A stretch of 13,635 nucleotides of DNA, from assembly GCA_030590405.1 (NCBI GenBank), contig JAUUYO010000068.1:1-13635 (forward strand), in the 5' to 3' direction. This document shows, in pieces, positions 1-5,538 of this stretch (its first letter is position 1; every line of letters begins with the position of its first letter). This DNA is from Kangiellaceae bacterium. Its GTDB lineage: Bacteria; Pseudomonadota; Gammaproteobacteria; Enterobacterales; Kangiellaceae. The notes beneath the pieces were generated by a model, which made no database searches, had not been told where the DNA came from, and worked only from the letters and a program-made list of their open reading frames with translations. The position numbers were made by a program, and so were the translations under genes.

Positions 1-70
1 TAAACATCCCTGGCCGGATGATCCTTTGCAGGCGGTGGCGACAAAATATACCAAAAAGAAGATGAGGTAA
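1..70 (+). CDS. hrpB: C-terminal end of ATP-dependent helicase HrpB (partial, runs off the left edge)
   Basis: The frame starting at base 2 reads KHPWPDDPLQAVATKYTKKK, then M-R and a TAA stop at 68-70. The KHxWPDDP segment followed by a Thr/Lys-rich basic tail is the usual end of HrpB, a DEAH-box helicase of gammaproteobacteria whose cellular role is poorly defined. Only 22 residues are visible, so the helicase core itself is not seen and the call rests on this short signature. The frame is open to the left edge, as expected for the tail of a long gene. A diverged, frameshifted copy of the same 3' end lies at 1835-1903. Confidence 0.7.
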   Translation, partial: KHPWPDDPLQAVATKYTKKKMR

Positions 71-73
71 CTT
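3..73 (+). repeat. hrpB 3'-end direct repeat, left copy (att-like)
   Basis: Bases 3-73 align with 1835-1903 in the same orientation: 60 of 71 positions match, with nine substitutions and a 2-nt gap (TT at 26-27 is absent from the right copy). The left copy is in frame and ends the hrpB gene; the right copy is broken. The pair brackets vapBC and the nuclease-like remnant. This resembles integration at the 3' end of a gene, where the incoming DNA supplies a replacement end and the old end is left on the far side. No integrase gene is visible between the copies, so the mechanism is inferred. Confidence 0.65.
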
Positions 74-106
74 AAAACTCATTCACTAAATATGCCTCCG
101 CTTGTA

Positions 107-150
107 TATGCTTGACATATGCTTGACATATGCAAACGATCGGTTATGCT
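107..150 (+). promoter_or_regulatory. vapBC promoter with 11-bp iterated repeats
   Basis: TTGACA at 123-128 and TATGCT at 145-150 are separated by 16 bp and make a good sigma70 promoter. It would start transcription near 157, about 27 nt before the vapB ATG. The 11-mer TATGCTTGACA occurs twice without a gap (107-117 and 118-128), and a third partial unit beginning TATGC starts at 129. The repeats overlap the -35 element, where a VapB or VapBC repressor complex would be expected to bind. The operator role is inferred from how vapBC operons are usually autoregulated. Confidence 0.65.
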
Positions 151-183
151 ATTTACATGTTAGTTGTTTTAGGAGATAAAACC

Positions 184-411
184 ATGAGGACTGCTTCGTT
201 ATTTAAAAACGGTAAAAACCAGGCGGTGAGATTGCCTAAGGAATTTGAGTTTGAGGGGGTAAATGAAGTTGAGATTGTCAGAGAAGGTGAATCGATAGTT
301 TTGACGCCTAAACGAAAATCCTGGGCGAGTTTTGCCGACGTTGTTCGAGCGGATGAAAATTTTTTGGTTGAACGAGAAGATATTATTGAAGAAGGACGCG
401 TTGCGCTTTGA
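184..411 (+). CDS. vapB: VapB-type antitoxin (SpoVT/AbrB-fold)
   Basis: This 75-residue protein starts MRTASLFKNGKNQAVRLPKE, the typical N-terminal DNA-binding half of VapB antitoxins with the swapped-hairpin AbrB fold. The acidic C-terminal half (about residues 40-75) is where such antitoxins wrap the toxin. The start at 184 is chosen over the upstream ATG at 130 because AGGAG lies at 171-175 with ideal spacing, the family begins here, and the ATG at 130 falls inside the promoter. The stop overlaps the toxin start by four bases (TTGA, 408-411). The expected role is to neutralise the VapC RNase and, with it, repress the operon promoter. Confidence 0.88.
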   Translation: MRTASLFKNGKNQAVRLPKEFEFEGVNEVEIVREGESIVLTPKRKSWASFADVVRADENFLVEREDIIEEGRVAL

Positions 412-827
412 AAAAGTCCTACATGCTGGATACCAATATTTGCTCATTTATCATGCGTGAACACCCCACCAGCGTAATAAATAAGCTTCAAGACGTTGTT
501 GAACAACGTAATCGAGTAGTCATATCAGCGATCACTTACGCTGAGCTTCGTTTTGGGGCTATAGGTAAAAAGGCTTCGCCAAAGCATAATCTGATTGTGG
601 ATGAATTTTTATCTCGGATTGATTCTGTACTTCCTTGGGGAAAAATGGCAGTCGAAAAATCTGCAAAAGTTAAAAAATATTTGAGCAAAAAAGGAACACC
701 AATTGGTCATAACGATACGATGATTGCTGGGCATGCAATCGCTGAAAATTGTATCCTGGTAACTAATAATTCGAGAGAATTTGAGCGAGTTGTTGGGCTG
801 AATATTGAAGACTGGGTTCATCACTAA
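408..827 (+). CDS. vapC: VapC toxin, PIN-domain ribonuclease
   Basis: The 139-residue product has the full PIN-domain set. MLDTN gives the first acidic residue at D8, ITYAEL gives E46, HNDTMIAGHA gives D103, and the final TNNSREF motif covers residues 119-125. Length fits VapC (about 130-140). VapC toxins are Mg-dependent endoribonucleases that stop translation, in several species by cutting tRNA or rRNA; the target here cannot be read from sequence. The start is TTG at 408, overlapping the vapB stop, with GAAGGA at 391-396 as a plausible ribosome site. An ATG at 423 is possible, but the family usually has a few residues before MLDTN. No catalytic residue appears to be missing, so the toxin looks functional. 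Confidence 0.9.
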   Translation: MKKSYMLDTNICSFIMREHPTSVINKLQDVVEQRNRVVISAITYAELRFGAIGKKASPKHNLIVDEFLSRIDSVLPWGKMAVEKSAKVKKYLSKKGTPIGHNDTMIAGHAIAENCILVTNNSREFERVVGLNIEDWVHH

Positions 828-892
828 CAAAAGCAAGTTTCCCTTTCCTTCCTTCCTTCGGGATGAATTTTTTCCCAATAGAAAAGGACTAA

Positions 893-982
893 AAATTGCG
901 ATACAGGATTGAGGTATTAACAAGTAATTTTCATCCTATGGCTGGAGTTATCAAGGAACTTTCCGTGAAGCACCGATAAGAA
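893..982 (+). pseudogene. In-frame upstream remnant of the PD-(D/E)XK protein
   Basis: The reading frame of the following gene continues upstream past a TAA at 977-979 to another TAA at 890-892. It contains an ATG at 938 followed by AGVIKELSVKHR before the stop. The stretch reads like ordinary protein and joins smoothly to the residues after the stop. This suggests a nonsense change in a once longer gene rather than a natural start at the GTG. Neither the ATG at 938 nor the GTG at 983 has a convincing Shine-Dalgarno. The inference is moderate: no homologue could be aligned here. Confidence 0.4.
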
Positions 983-1669
983 GTGCTTACTAAATTATTA
1001 GCAGATAAACGATTTACTGATTTCTATGACGACTTAAGACATATGGCGGTGCAATTAGAAAGAAAAGTTGCGCTTCATGACTTTCAAGTGCCAAGTGTTC
1101 AAGCTGTGATGGGATTACTCGACGAAAACCGAATAGCTACAGTGGAAGATTTAAGAGCGTTGGTTGTCGAGCTACTAAATGAATTTCAATCTTGGGTAAA
1201 AAATGCAGAAACTAATCCAATTAATCAATTTTATGATGGAGGAGATCGTTTAGATGAGAACACCTCCAGAGACAGAATAGTTGACCGTTTAAAGAACCAG
1301 CTTAATTTGCTCAATGTTGGAGTAAATATCGAAACTCATATGAGCAATAGTAATCGGTGTGACATTACCGCTGAATGTTCCATAAATGGCGATCAAAAAT
1401 TACTAGTTATCGAGGTTAAAGGGCAATGGCATAGTGAGCTGTATAGCGCCGCATCAAAACAGTTGTTTGACAGGTATTCTCAACATCCAAACGCCGCCAA
1501 ACAGGGCATTTATTTAGTACTTTGGTATGGTAAAGATGAAAAAATTGCAGGTAAGAAGATACATTCGATTTCTACCGCTAAAGAATTACATAGAGAACTA
1601 AAAAATTCTTTACCTATAGATTTGAATGCTCGAATAGATATTGTAGTTCTAGACTTGTCGAAAACTTAA
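983..1669 (+). CDS. PD-(D/E)XK nuclease-like protein, probably the truncated C-terminal part of a larger defence protein
   Basis: The 228-residue product opens at a GTG. The N-terminal half (1-105) is mostly helical, with no motif I can name. The C-terminal half has the hallmarks of a restriction-endonuclease-like fold: D127 in RCDITA, then E144-V145-K146 in LLVIEVKGQWH (the D...ExK core), Q160, and a hydrophobic strand GIYLVLWYG at 175-183. This arrangement is familiar as a C-terminal module in long bacterial defence-type proteins, so I read the gene as what is left of such a protein. The upstream in-frame stop and missing ribosome site support decay. The catalytic core residues are intact, so a short active nuclease cannot be excluded. 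It lies between vapBC and the broken hrpB end. Confidence 0.55.
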   Translation: MLTKLLADKRFTDFYDDLRHMAVQLERKVALHDFQVPSVQAVMGLLDENRIATVEDLRALVVELLNEFQSWVKNAETNPINQFYDGGDRLDENTSRDRIVDRLKNQLNLLNVGVNIETHMSNSNRCDITAECSINGDQKLLVIEVKGQWHSELYSAASKQLFDRYSQHPNAAKQGIYLVLWYGKDEKIAGKKIHSISTAKELHRELKNSLPIDLNARIDIVVLDLSKT

Positions 1670-1834
1670 TTAAAGCTTGAAACAAGCGGCCACCACAGGT
1701 TGATGCCTTGCCACTTAAATTGTCAACTAAATCGAAAGAATCGATAGTGTCAACCGAAATTTCTAGATTAAACTTTAACTCGTTGAATCAGGGAGCTTGA
1801 GTAATTGTCAACTCGCTTAAAGAACTTGTTAGCG
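1670..1834. other. Non-coding, decayed stretch
   Basis: No credible gene is seen here. An 11-mer AATTGTCAACT occurs at 1718-1728 and again at 1803-1813 in the same orientation. From about 1790 the sequence, read with frame changes, weakly resembles the HrpB residues that precede KHxWPDDP (for example a KELVS-like segment at 1819-1833). It may therefore be an older part of the broken hrpB end. This is suggestive only. Confidence 0.35.
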
Positions 1835-1903
1835 AACATCTCTGGCCGGACGATCCTGCAGGCCGAGGCGACAAAATATATTAAAAAGAGGATGAAGTAG
1901 CTT
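1835..1903 (+). pseudogene. Broken second copy of the hrpB 3' end
   Basis: Read from 1837 the sequence encodes HLWPDDP and then goes out of frame. Putting back the two bases that the left copy has at 26-27 restores LQAEATKYIKKRMK and a TAG stop at 1898-1900. Most differences from the left copy are silent or conservative (CCG-GAT versus CCG-GAC, K/R swaps, TAA versus TAG). It therefore looks like a diverged homologous end from a related genome rather than a recent local duplication. It marks the right border of the vapBC-containing insert. Confidence 0.65.
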
Positions 1904-1920
1904 CTACCTGAAAAATCACA

Positions 1921-1950
1921 TTGACATCAAACTACTTGTATAGGTAGTAT
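1921..1950 (+). promoter_or_regulatory. Promoter and operator-like dyad of the DinD-like gene
   Basis: TTGACA at 1921-1926 and TAGTAT at 1945-1950 (18-bp spacer) form a sigma70-type promoter about 33 bp ahead of the ATG at 1983. A perfect dyad, ACTAC at 1931-1935 and GTAGT at 1944-1948 with 8 bp between, fills the spacer and touches the -10. CTAC-N8-GTAG has the same 16-bp geometry as the CTGT-N8-ACAG LexA box but different half-sites. A repressor site is likely from its position; which protein binds is unknown. Confidence 0.5.
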
Positions 1951-1982
1951 TAGCCCTATCTTTAAGAAATGGAAAATATTAA

Positions 1983-2816
1983 ATGGAAGCCAATACAGCC
2001 CTTTTCGAAGATTATAAAATCCGCCGAATATATGATGAAGAAGCCGATATATGGTGGTTTTCGGTGATTGATATTGTGCAAGTGTTAACCCAACATACGG
2101 ATTACAAAGCTGCCAGGAATTATTGGAAAGTTCTTAAAAACAGGTTAGGTAATGAAGGTAATCAGTTGGTTACAGATTGTAACCAACTGAAATTACCAGC
2201 CGCAGACGGGAAGAAATACTTGACTGATGTTGCTACAGCTGAAACTCTACTGCGTTTAGTGCAATCCATACCAAGCCCCAAAGCAGAACCTATTAAGCTT
2301 TGGTTAGCCAAAGTCGGTTACCAGCGAATGCAAGAAATGGCTGATCCCGCCAAATCACTTAATCGAGCTCGAGAAACCTGGCAAAAGCATGGCCGTAGTG
2401 AAAAGTGGATCCAGCAACGGATGACAGGCCAGGAAACCAGAAATAAACTAACAGATTATTGGACGGATCACGATATTAAAGAAGGCGAAGAGTTTGCTAT
2501 TCTCACTAATATTATTCATCAAGAATGGTCAGAAGTAAGTGTAAAAAAACACAAAAAATTGAAAGGTTTAAAAAGCCAGAATCTACGTGATCATATGAGT
2601 GAAGCTGAACTGATTTTTACTGCTTTGGCTGAATTATCCACAAGACAAATAGCAGAAAATGATGATGCAACCGGTATGAATGAAAATAAAGAGGCGGCTC
2701 AATCTGGTGGACAAATAGCGAATAAAGCTAGACAAGATTTGGAGGGTAAAACAGGTAAAAAGGTGGTCACTGGTGAAAATTACCTACCACATCAGAAAAA
2801 TAAGTTTATTGAATAG
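1983..2816 (+). CDS. BRO-N domain protein, DinD-like
   Basis: This protein has 277 residues. Residues about 10-115 match the BRO-N domain seen in phage antirepressors and DinD: IWWFSVIDIVQVL at 23-35, then a YLTDVATAETLLRLV-type helix and KLWLAKVGYQRMQE at 105-118. Residues about 150-265 (NKLTDYW, the FAILTNIIHQ segment, KGLKSQNLRDHMSEAEL, then an Asn/Gly-rich KARQDLEG tail) resemble the C-terminal half of DinD, the DNA-damage-inducible protein D of E. coli. In that organism DinD is reported to antagonise RecA filaments. Whether this protein does so is not shown by sequence. It has its own promoter with a dyad and stands alone, just past the hrpB-bordered insert. It may be a phage-derived regulator. 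The ribosome site is weak (GGAAAA about 10 nt before the ATG). Confidence 0.7.
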   Translation: MEANTALFEDYKIRRIYDEEADIWWFSVIDIVQVLTQHTDYKAARNYWKVLKNRLGNEGNQLVTDCNQLKLPAADGKKYLTDVATAETLLRLVQSIPSPKAEPIKLWLAKVGYQRMQEMADPAKSLNRARETWQKHGRSEKWIQQRMTGQETRNKLTDYWTDHDIKEGEEFAILTNIIHQEWSEVSVKKHKKLKGLKSQNLRDHMSEAELIFTALAELSTRQIAENDDATGMNENKEAAQSGGQIANKARQDLEGKTGKKVVTGENYLPHQKNKFIE

Positions 2817-2873
2817 GGCTAATACTACTACAGCTAATATATTTTTCAGATCCTGTCTCCATAAGAGACTTGG

Positions 2874-2889
2874 TGGGGCTGAAGCCCCA
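2874..2889. terminator. GC-rich hairpin between convergent genes
   Basis: TGGGGC-TGAA-GCCCCA makes a compact 6-bp stem with a four-base loop. It lies 58 bp after the DinD-like stop on the plus strand and 14 bp after the stop of the small minus-strand gene, so it could act in both directions. There is no T-run on either side, so a classical Rho-independent terminator is not established. A perfect 9-bp inverted repeat (AAGAGACTT at 2863-2871, AAGTCTCTT at 2932-2940) encloses it. Confidence 0.4.
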
Positions 2890-2902
2890 TATCCCAACGA
2901 TC

Positions 2903-3172
2903 TCAAGCCCGAATATCAATCTGACTACCCAAAGTCTCTTCCGGCGTGGGCGCTTCATTTCTCTCTCTGCTCACTTGTTCATTATTTTGATTTTGAGTTT
3001 GTTCGCTGGCAGTGGTTTCTTGCACTGGCTCGGCGGTTGTGGCTCTATCTGCTTCTTCCACTGGCGCATTGGCTTGATTGATTTCCAACTCATCTCGGTT
3101 ATCATCGCGAGTACGCTCGACGCTTTGCTGAGTATTAAGTTGAGCATGAGATATATTAGCTGAAATTTCCAT
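2903..3172 (-). CDS. Small acidic protein with YjfB-like ends (putative motility-associated)
   Basis: This 89-residue protein is hydrophilic and rich in Glu, Gln, Asn and Thr. It has no signal peptide or membrane segment, and its middle (about 40-75) is probably disordered. It begins MEISANISHAQLNTQQSV and ends TLGSQIDIRA. YjfB-type putative motility proteins (about 60-90 residues) typically begin MDI..LS..LSQ and end LG..IDIRx, so the resemblance at both ends is notable; function in that family is not well defined. The ATG is preceded by AAAGGA at good spacing (minus strand, near 3180-3185). It lies 32 bp downstream of the 158-residue gene on the same strand and is probably cotranscribed with it. 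The low-complexity middle makes family assignment uncertain. Confidence 0.55.
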   Translation of the reverse strand: MEISANISHAQLNTQQSVERTRDDNRDELEINQANAPVEEADRATTAEPVQETTASEQTQNQNNEQVSRERNEAPTPEETLGSQIDIRA

Positions 3173-3204
3173 AATTTGATCCTTTGTTAAAACGGTGTAT
3201 TTAT

Positions 3205-3681
3205 TTAAACCTGTATGTTAAGTAAGTTACCGGTTGACTGTTGTTGCAGTTGAAATCGCTTACGATTAATTTCCAGCTCTTTTTGTTGCAACTGGCTGAT
3301 TTCTTTTTCTATCGCATCTTCCTGGTTTTGTAATTGCTGTTTACGAGATTGAACACTTTGTTGTTGCTGAATTAATTCTCGTACTTGTAGCTGCGTATTA
3401 TCTGCGGAAACCGTTTGCGTAAAATTCTGATTTAATGAATTGTTGCTCTCCGCAGATTGTTTAGTAATCTGTATAAAAGGACTTTCTAATACTGGCTCGT
3501 TAGATGTGCGTTCTAGACTGATCTGTACCACTGGCGTTGGCGAAATTCCATTGTTGCGTATTCCCGTAGAAGTACCCAATTGAGTATTGATTGATGATGT
3601 TTCACCAGCTATGTTAATGGAAGCCTGCGGTTTATTTTGGCTCACATTCACTTGAACTGGCGCACTGATATTAATCGCCAA
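3205..3681 (-). CDS. Hypothetical Gln-rich coiled-coil protein
   Basis: I do not recognise this 158-residue protein. Residues 1-95 are Ser/Asn/Thr-rich with alternating hydrophobic residues (VQVNVSQ, ASINIAGE, VVQISLE) and are probably extended or disordered. Residues about 97-148 (from QVRELIQQQQ through NRKRFQLQQQ) are a strongly predicted coiled coil. The last residues, GNLLNIQV, line up residue by residue with GSQIDIRA of the neighbouring 89-residue protein, and both start M-x-I, hinting that the two are related. There is no signal peptide. The start is TTG at 3681, placed by a strong GGAGG (3690-3694 read on the minus strand) eight bases upstream. It is likely the first gene of a two-gene operon. 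Confidence 0.6.
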   Translation of the reverse strand: MAINISAPVQVNVSQNKPQASINIAGETSSINTQLGTSTGIRNNGISPTPVVQISLERTSNEPVLESPFIQITKQSAESNNSLNQNFTQTVSADNTQLQVRELIQQQQSVQSRKQQLQNQEDAIEKEISQLQQKELEINRKRFQLQQQSTGNLLNIQV

Positions 3682-3689
3682 AAAACTAA

Positions 3690-3725
3690 CCTCCGAATAT
3701 TGTCTTGATTATAACTAATTCGGAG
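3690..3725 (-). promoter_or_regulatory. Leader inverted repeat that can sequester the Shine-Dalgarno
   Basis: On the minus strand, CTCCGAAT (3718-3725) and ATTCGGAG (3691-3698) form a perfect 8-bp inverted repeat with a 19-nt loop. Four of the five bases of the GGAGG ribosome site of the 158-residue gene lie in the second arm. If transcription starts upstream of 3725 the hairpin would hide the site. A TATAAT (3709-3714) lies in the loop, but no good -35 is seen 17 bp before it. If that is the true -10, the hairpin would not form in RNA and the repeat would instead be an operator. Confidence 0.45.
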
Positions 3726-3804
3726 TGTTTTTTTAGCCTAAGTGAGTTTAAGGATCAGATTGTTCCATTAGCGCTATCTTTTGAAAGAAATAGTAATAAA
3801 AACC

Positions 3805-3841
3805 TGAAAAAAGTAGATCGGATACTTATTCGGAAGATCTA
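3805..3841 (-). terminator. Candidate terminator of serC
   Basis: Just after the serC stop on the minus strand, TAGATC (3836-3841) pairs with GATCTA (3814-3819). A T-run of six follows, beginning two bases later. The stem is short (6 bp), AT-containing and has a 16-nt loop, so it is weak for a Rho-independent terminator, but position and T-run fit. Confidence 0.45.
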
Positions 3842-3863
3842 TTGATTGTCTAAATGTCAACTC

Positions 3864-4985
3864 CTACTTTCTATTGAGCACTGATTCATAAGCCCATTTT
3901 ATCCATGGCAAAAGGGCCGAAAGATCCGATGCTTCGACAGTTGCACCTCCCCAGATTCTAATGCCAGCTGGCGCATCAGCATAAGAACTAATATCGAAGG
4001 CGATGCCTTCATTATCCAGTATTTTTACTATCTCTTTAACTTGTGTGGGTTCAGCCTTCAAAGTCAAACAAATACTGGTATTAGAAACTGTTTCAGCAGC
4101 CACAGCCAAAATATCAATCCAGTCATTTTGTACAACAAATTTTTCTACTACCGCTAGATTATTTTGTGATTTCTCAATTGCCGCAGAGATCCCGCCTAAA
4201 CTCTTTACCCAATTTAAAGCATCAAGATAATCGGCGACACATAACATCGACGGAGTGTTAATGGTTGCGCCACGGAAAATTCCTTCGTTTAATTTACCAT
4301 TTTTTGTTAATCGGAAAATTTTTGGTAATGGCCAGCCAGGCGTATAATTTTCTAATCGCTGCACTGCTCGAGGGCTCAAAATCAACATGCCATGTGCGCC
4401 TTCGCCGCCAAGTACTTTTTGCCAACTAAAGGTAATGACGTCGAGCTTTTCCCATGGAAGTTCCATCGCAAAAACTGCTGAAGTAGCATCGCAAATGGTG
4501 AGGCCAGAGCGATCTTTTGGGATCCACTCACCATCTGGAACCTTTACTCCTGAAGTTGTACCGTTCCAGGTAAATACGACATCATTATCAAAATTAACCT
4601 CCGATAAATTCGATAATTGTCCATAATCAGCTTTAAGGCAGCGGGTATTTTCAATTTTCAACTGGTTTTCAATGTCATTGGCCCAACCTTTGCCAAATGA
4701 CTCCCAGGCTAAAACATCCACGCCTCTTTTACCCAGCAAAGACCACAAAGCCATTTCAACCGCGCCAGTATCAGAGGCCGGAACAATGCCGACTCGATAT
4801 CCTTCGGGTAACCCCAATATTGCCGCAGTGTCATCGCAGGCTTTGGCTAAAGTTTGTTTGCCTAAAGCGGAGCGGTGGGAGCGACCTAGCGTATCGATTT
4901 TTAACTGCTGGATATCATATCCCGGACGTTTGCTACAAGGACCGGATGAGAAATTAGGATTTTGGGGTTTTAGTGAAGGTTTCAT
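3864..4985 (-). CDS. serC: Phosphoserine aminotransferase (class V, SerC type 2)
   Basis: This 373-residue PLP enzyme converts 3-phosphohydroxypyruvate and glutamate to phosphoserine in serine synthesis, and acts in the cytosol. It begins with the family hallmark NPNFSSGPCSKRPG (9-22). It then shows GRSHRS (34-39), the substrate/PLP segment VPASDTGAVEMALW (68-81), the aspartate that pairs with the PLP ring nitrogen at D166 (CDATSA), and the Schiff-base lysine K190 in SWQKVLGGEGAHGM. TINTPS follows at 241-246. Length and motifs fit the SerC subfamily found in alphaproteobacteria, Methanosarcina and some gammaproteobacteria, rather than the E. coli type. The start is set by the family N-terminus; there is no recognisable Shine-Dalgarno before it. 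The gene stands alone here, with no serA or serB in view. Confidence 0.93.
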   Translation of the reverse strand: MKPSLKPQNPNFSSGPCSKRPGYDIQQLKIDTLGRSHRSALGKQTLAKACDDTAAILGLPEGYRVGIVPASDTGAVEMALWSLLGKRGVDVLAWESFGKGWANDIENQLKIENTRCLKADYGQLSNLSEVNFDNDVVFTWNGTTSGVKVPDGEWIPKDRSGLTICDATSAVFAMELPWEKLDVITFSWQKVLGGEGAHGMLILSPRAVQRLENYTPGWPLPKIFRLTKNGKLNEGIFRGATINTPSMLCVADYLDALNWVKSLGGISAAIEKSQNNLAVVEKFVVQNDWIDILAVAAETVSNTSICLTLKAEPTQVKEIVKILDNEGIAFDISSYADAPAGIRIWGGATVEASDLSALLPWIKWAYESVLNRK

Positions 4986-5099
4986 GGTTTTTTTATGACT
5001 AATAATCAGATGGTTAGTTTATTCAATCCAGACAGAAAAAGTCTAATTATTTTTGGTTTATTTAATCTTGTAGATATCCATATTTGAGGTTTTTTCCGA

Positions 5100-5176
5100 A
5101 TATCAGTTATAAGAATATCAGTTATAAGAGTAGTGTTGTTATAAGAGTAGTGTTGTTATAAGAGTAGTGTTGTTAT
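5100..5176. repeat. Compound tandem repeat (15-mer x2, then 17-mer x3)
   Basis: ATATCAGTTATAAGA occurs twice in tandem (5100-5114, 5115-5129). It runs into three perfect copies of GTTATAAGAGTAGTGTT (5121-5137, 5138-5154, 5155-5171) and a partial fourth (GTTAT, 5172-5176). The two units share GTTATAAGA, so the array probably grew by slippage from one core. It lies in the 289-bp space between serC and the RelE-family toxin gene. There are no spacers of differing sequence, so it is not a CRISPR array. The rest of 4986-5274 shows nothing else I can name. Confidence 0.9.
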
Positions 5177-5274
5177 TATTTTCATTTGCTCTTTCCTTTT
5201 TGAACTAACGCCCGTAGGTTACGTATTTTGACTGTTGTGGCGAAGTAGTAATCGTTAAAAGGATAGCCAGCTGG

Positions 5275-5538
5275 TTAATTGTTTTTATAGGCACTTGAAC
5301 GGTGTCCAACTTTAACAATTTGTATGACCAATATTTCCTCTTTGATTTCATAGATAATGCGATAAATTCCCTGTCGCACACGATATAATGCTTGTCCAGA
5401 TAACTTGATACATCCATCAGCCAGTGGATCTTCTGCCAATCCATCAATTCGATTTAAGATTCGTGATACATCTTGGTTTGGAATGCTTCGAAGGTCTGTA
5501 GCAACTGATTTTTTGAAAGTAATCTTATATTTTGCCAT
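5275..5538 (-). CDS. RelE/ParE-family toxin
   Basis: This 87-residue protein has the RelE fold signature: MAKYKITFKKSVATDLRSIP as the first strand and helix, then IKLSGQALYRVRQGIYRIIYEI (44-65), and VKVGHRSSAY (75-84). The YRVRxGxYRIIY block and the VGHR..Y ending are the parts where RelE-type mRNA interferases carry their basic and catalytic residues; R53, R55, R60, H79, R80 and Y84 are present. RelE toxins cut mRNA in the ribosome A site, while ParE relatives act on gyrase. This sequence looks closer to RelE, but the target is not decided by sequence. The gene overlaps the end of the antitoxin gene by 14 bp in another frame, the usual tight coupling of such pairs. Confidence 0.88.
   Translation of the reverse strand: MAKYKITFKKSVATDLRSIPNQDVSRILNRIDGLAEDPLADGCIKLSGQALYRVRQGIYRIIYEIKEEILVIQIVKVGHRSSAYKNN

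Noticed and set aside
3..73. Integron attC sites
   Set aside because: The repeated sequence is explained by the hrpB coding end, lacks the attC core pattern, and the two copies share frame and codon structure.
130..183. Upstream ATG that would lengthen VapB by 18 residues
   Set aside because: It lies between the -35 and -10 of the likely promoter, and the ATG at 184 has the good AGGAG site and matches the family start.
609..923. Minus-strand ORF opposite vapC
   Set aside because: Lies opposite a clearly functional vapC reading frame and has no recognisable features.
2773..3163. Plus-strand ORFs opposite the 89-residue gene
   Set aside because: They overlap a minus-strand ORF that has a good ribosome site and sensible composition, and their translations resemble nothing known.
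5100..5176. CRISPR-like array
   Set aside because: Units are 15-17 bp and directly adjacent with no spacers, and no cas gene is present.
5205..5447. Minus-strand ORF overlapping the toxin gene
   Set aside because: It is an out-of-frame shadow of the RelE-family toxin, whose conserved motifs are complete.
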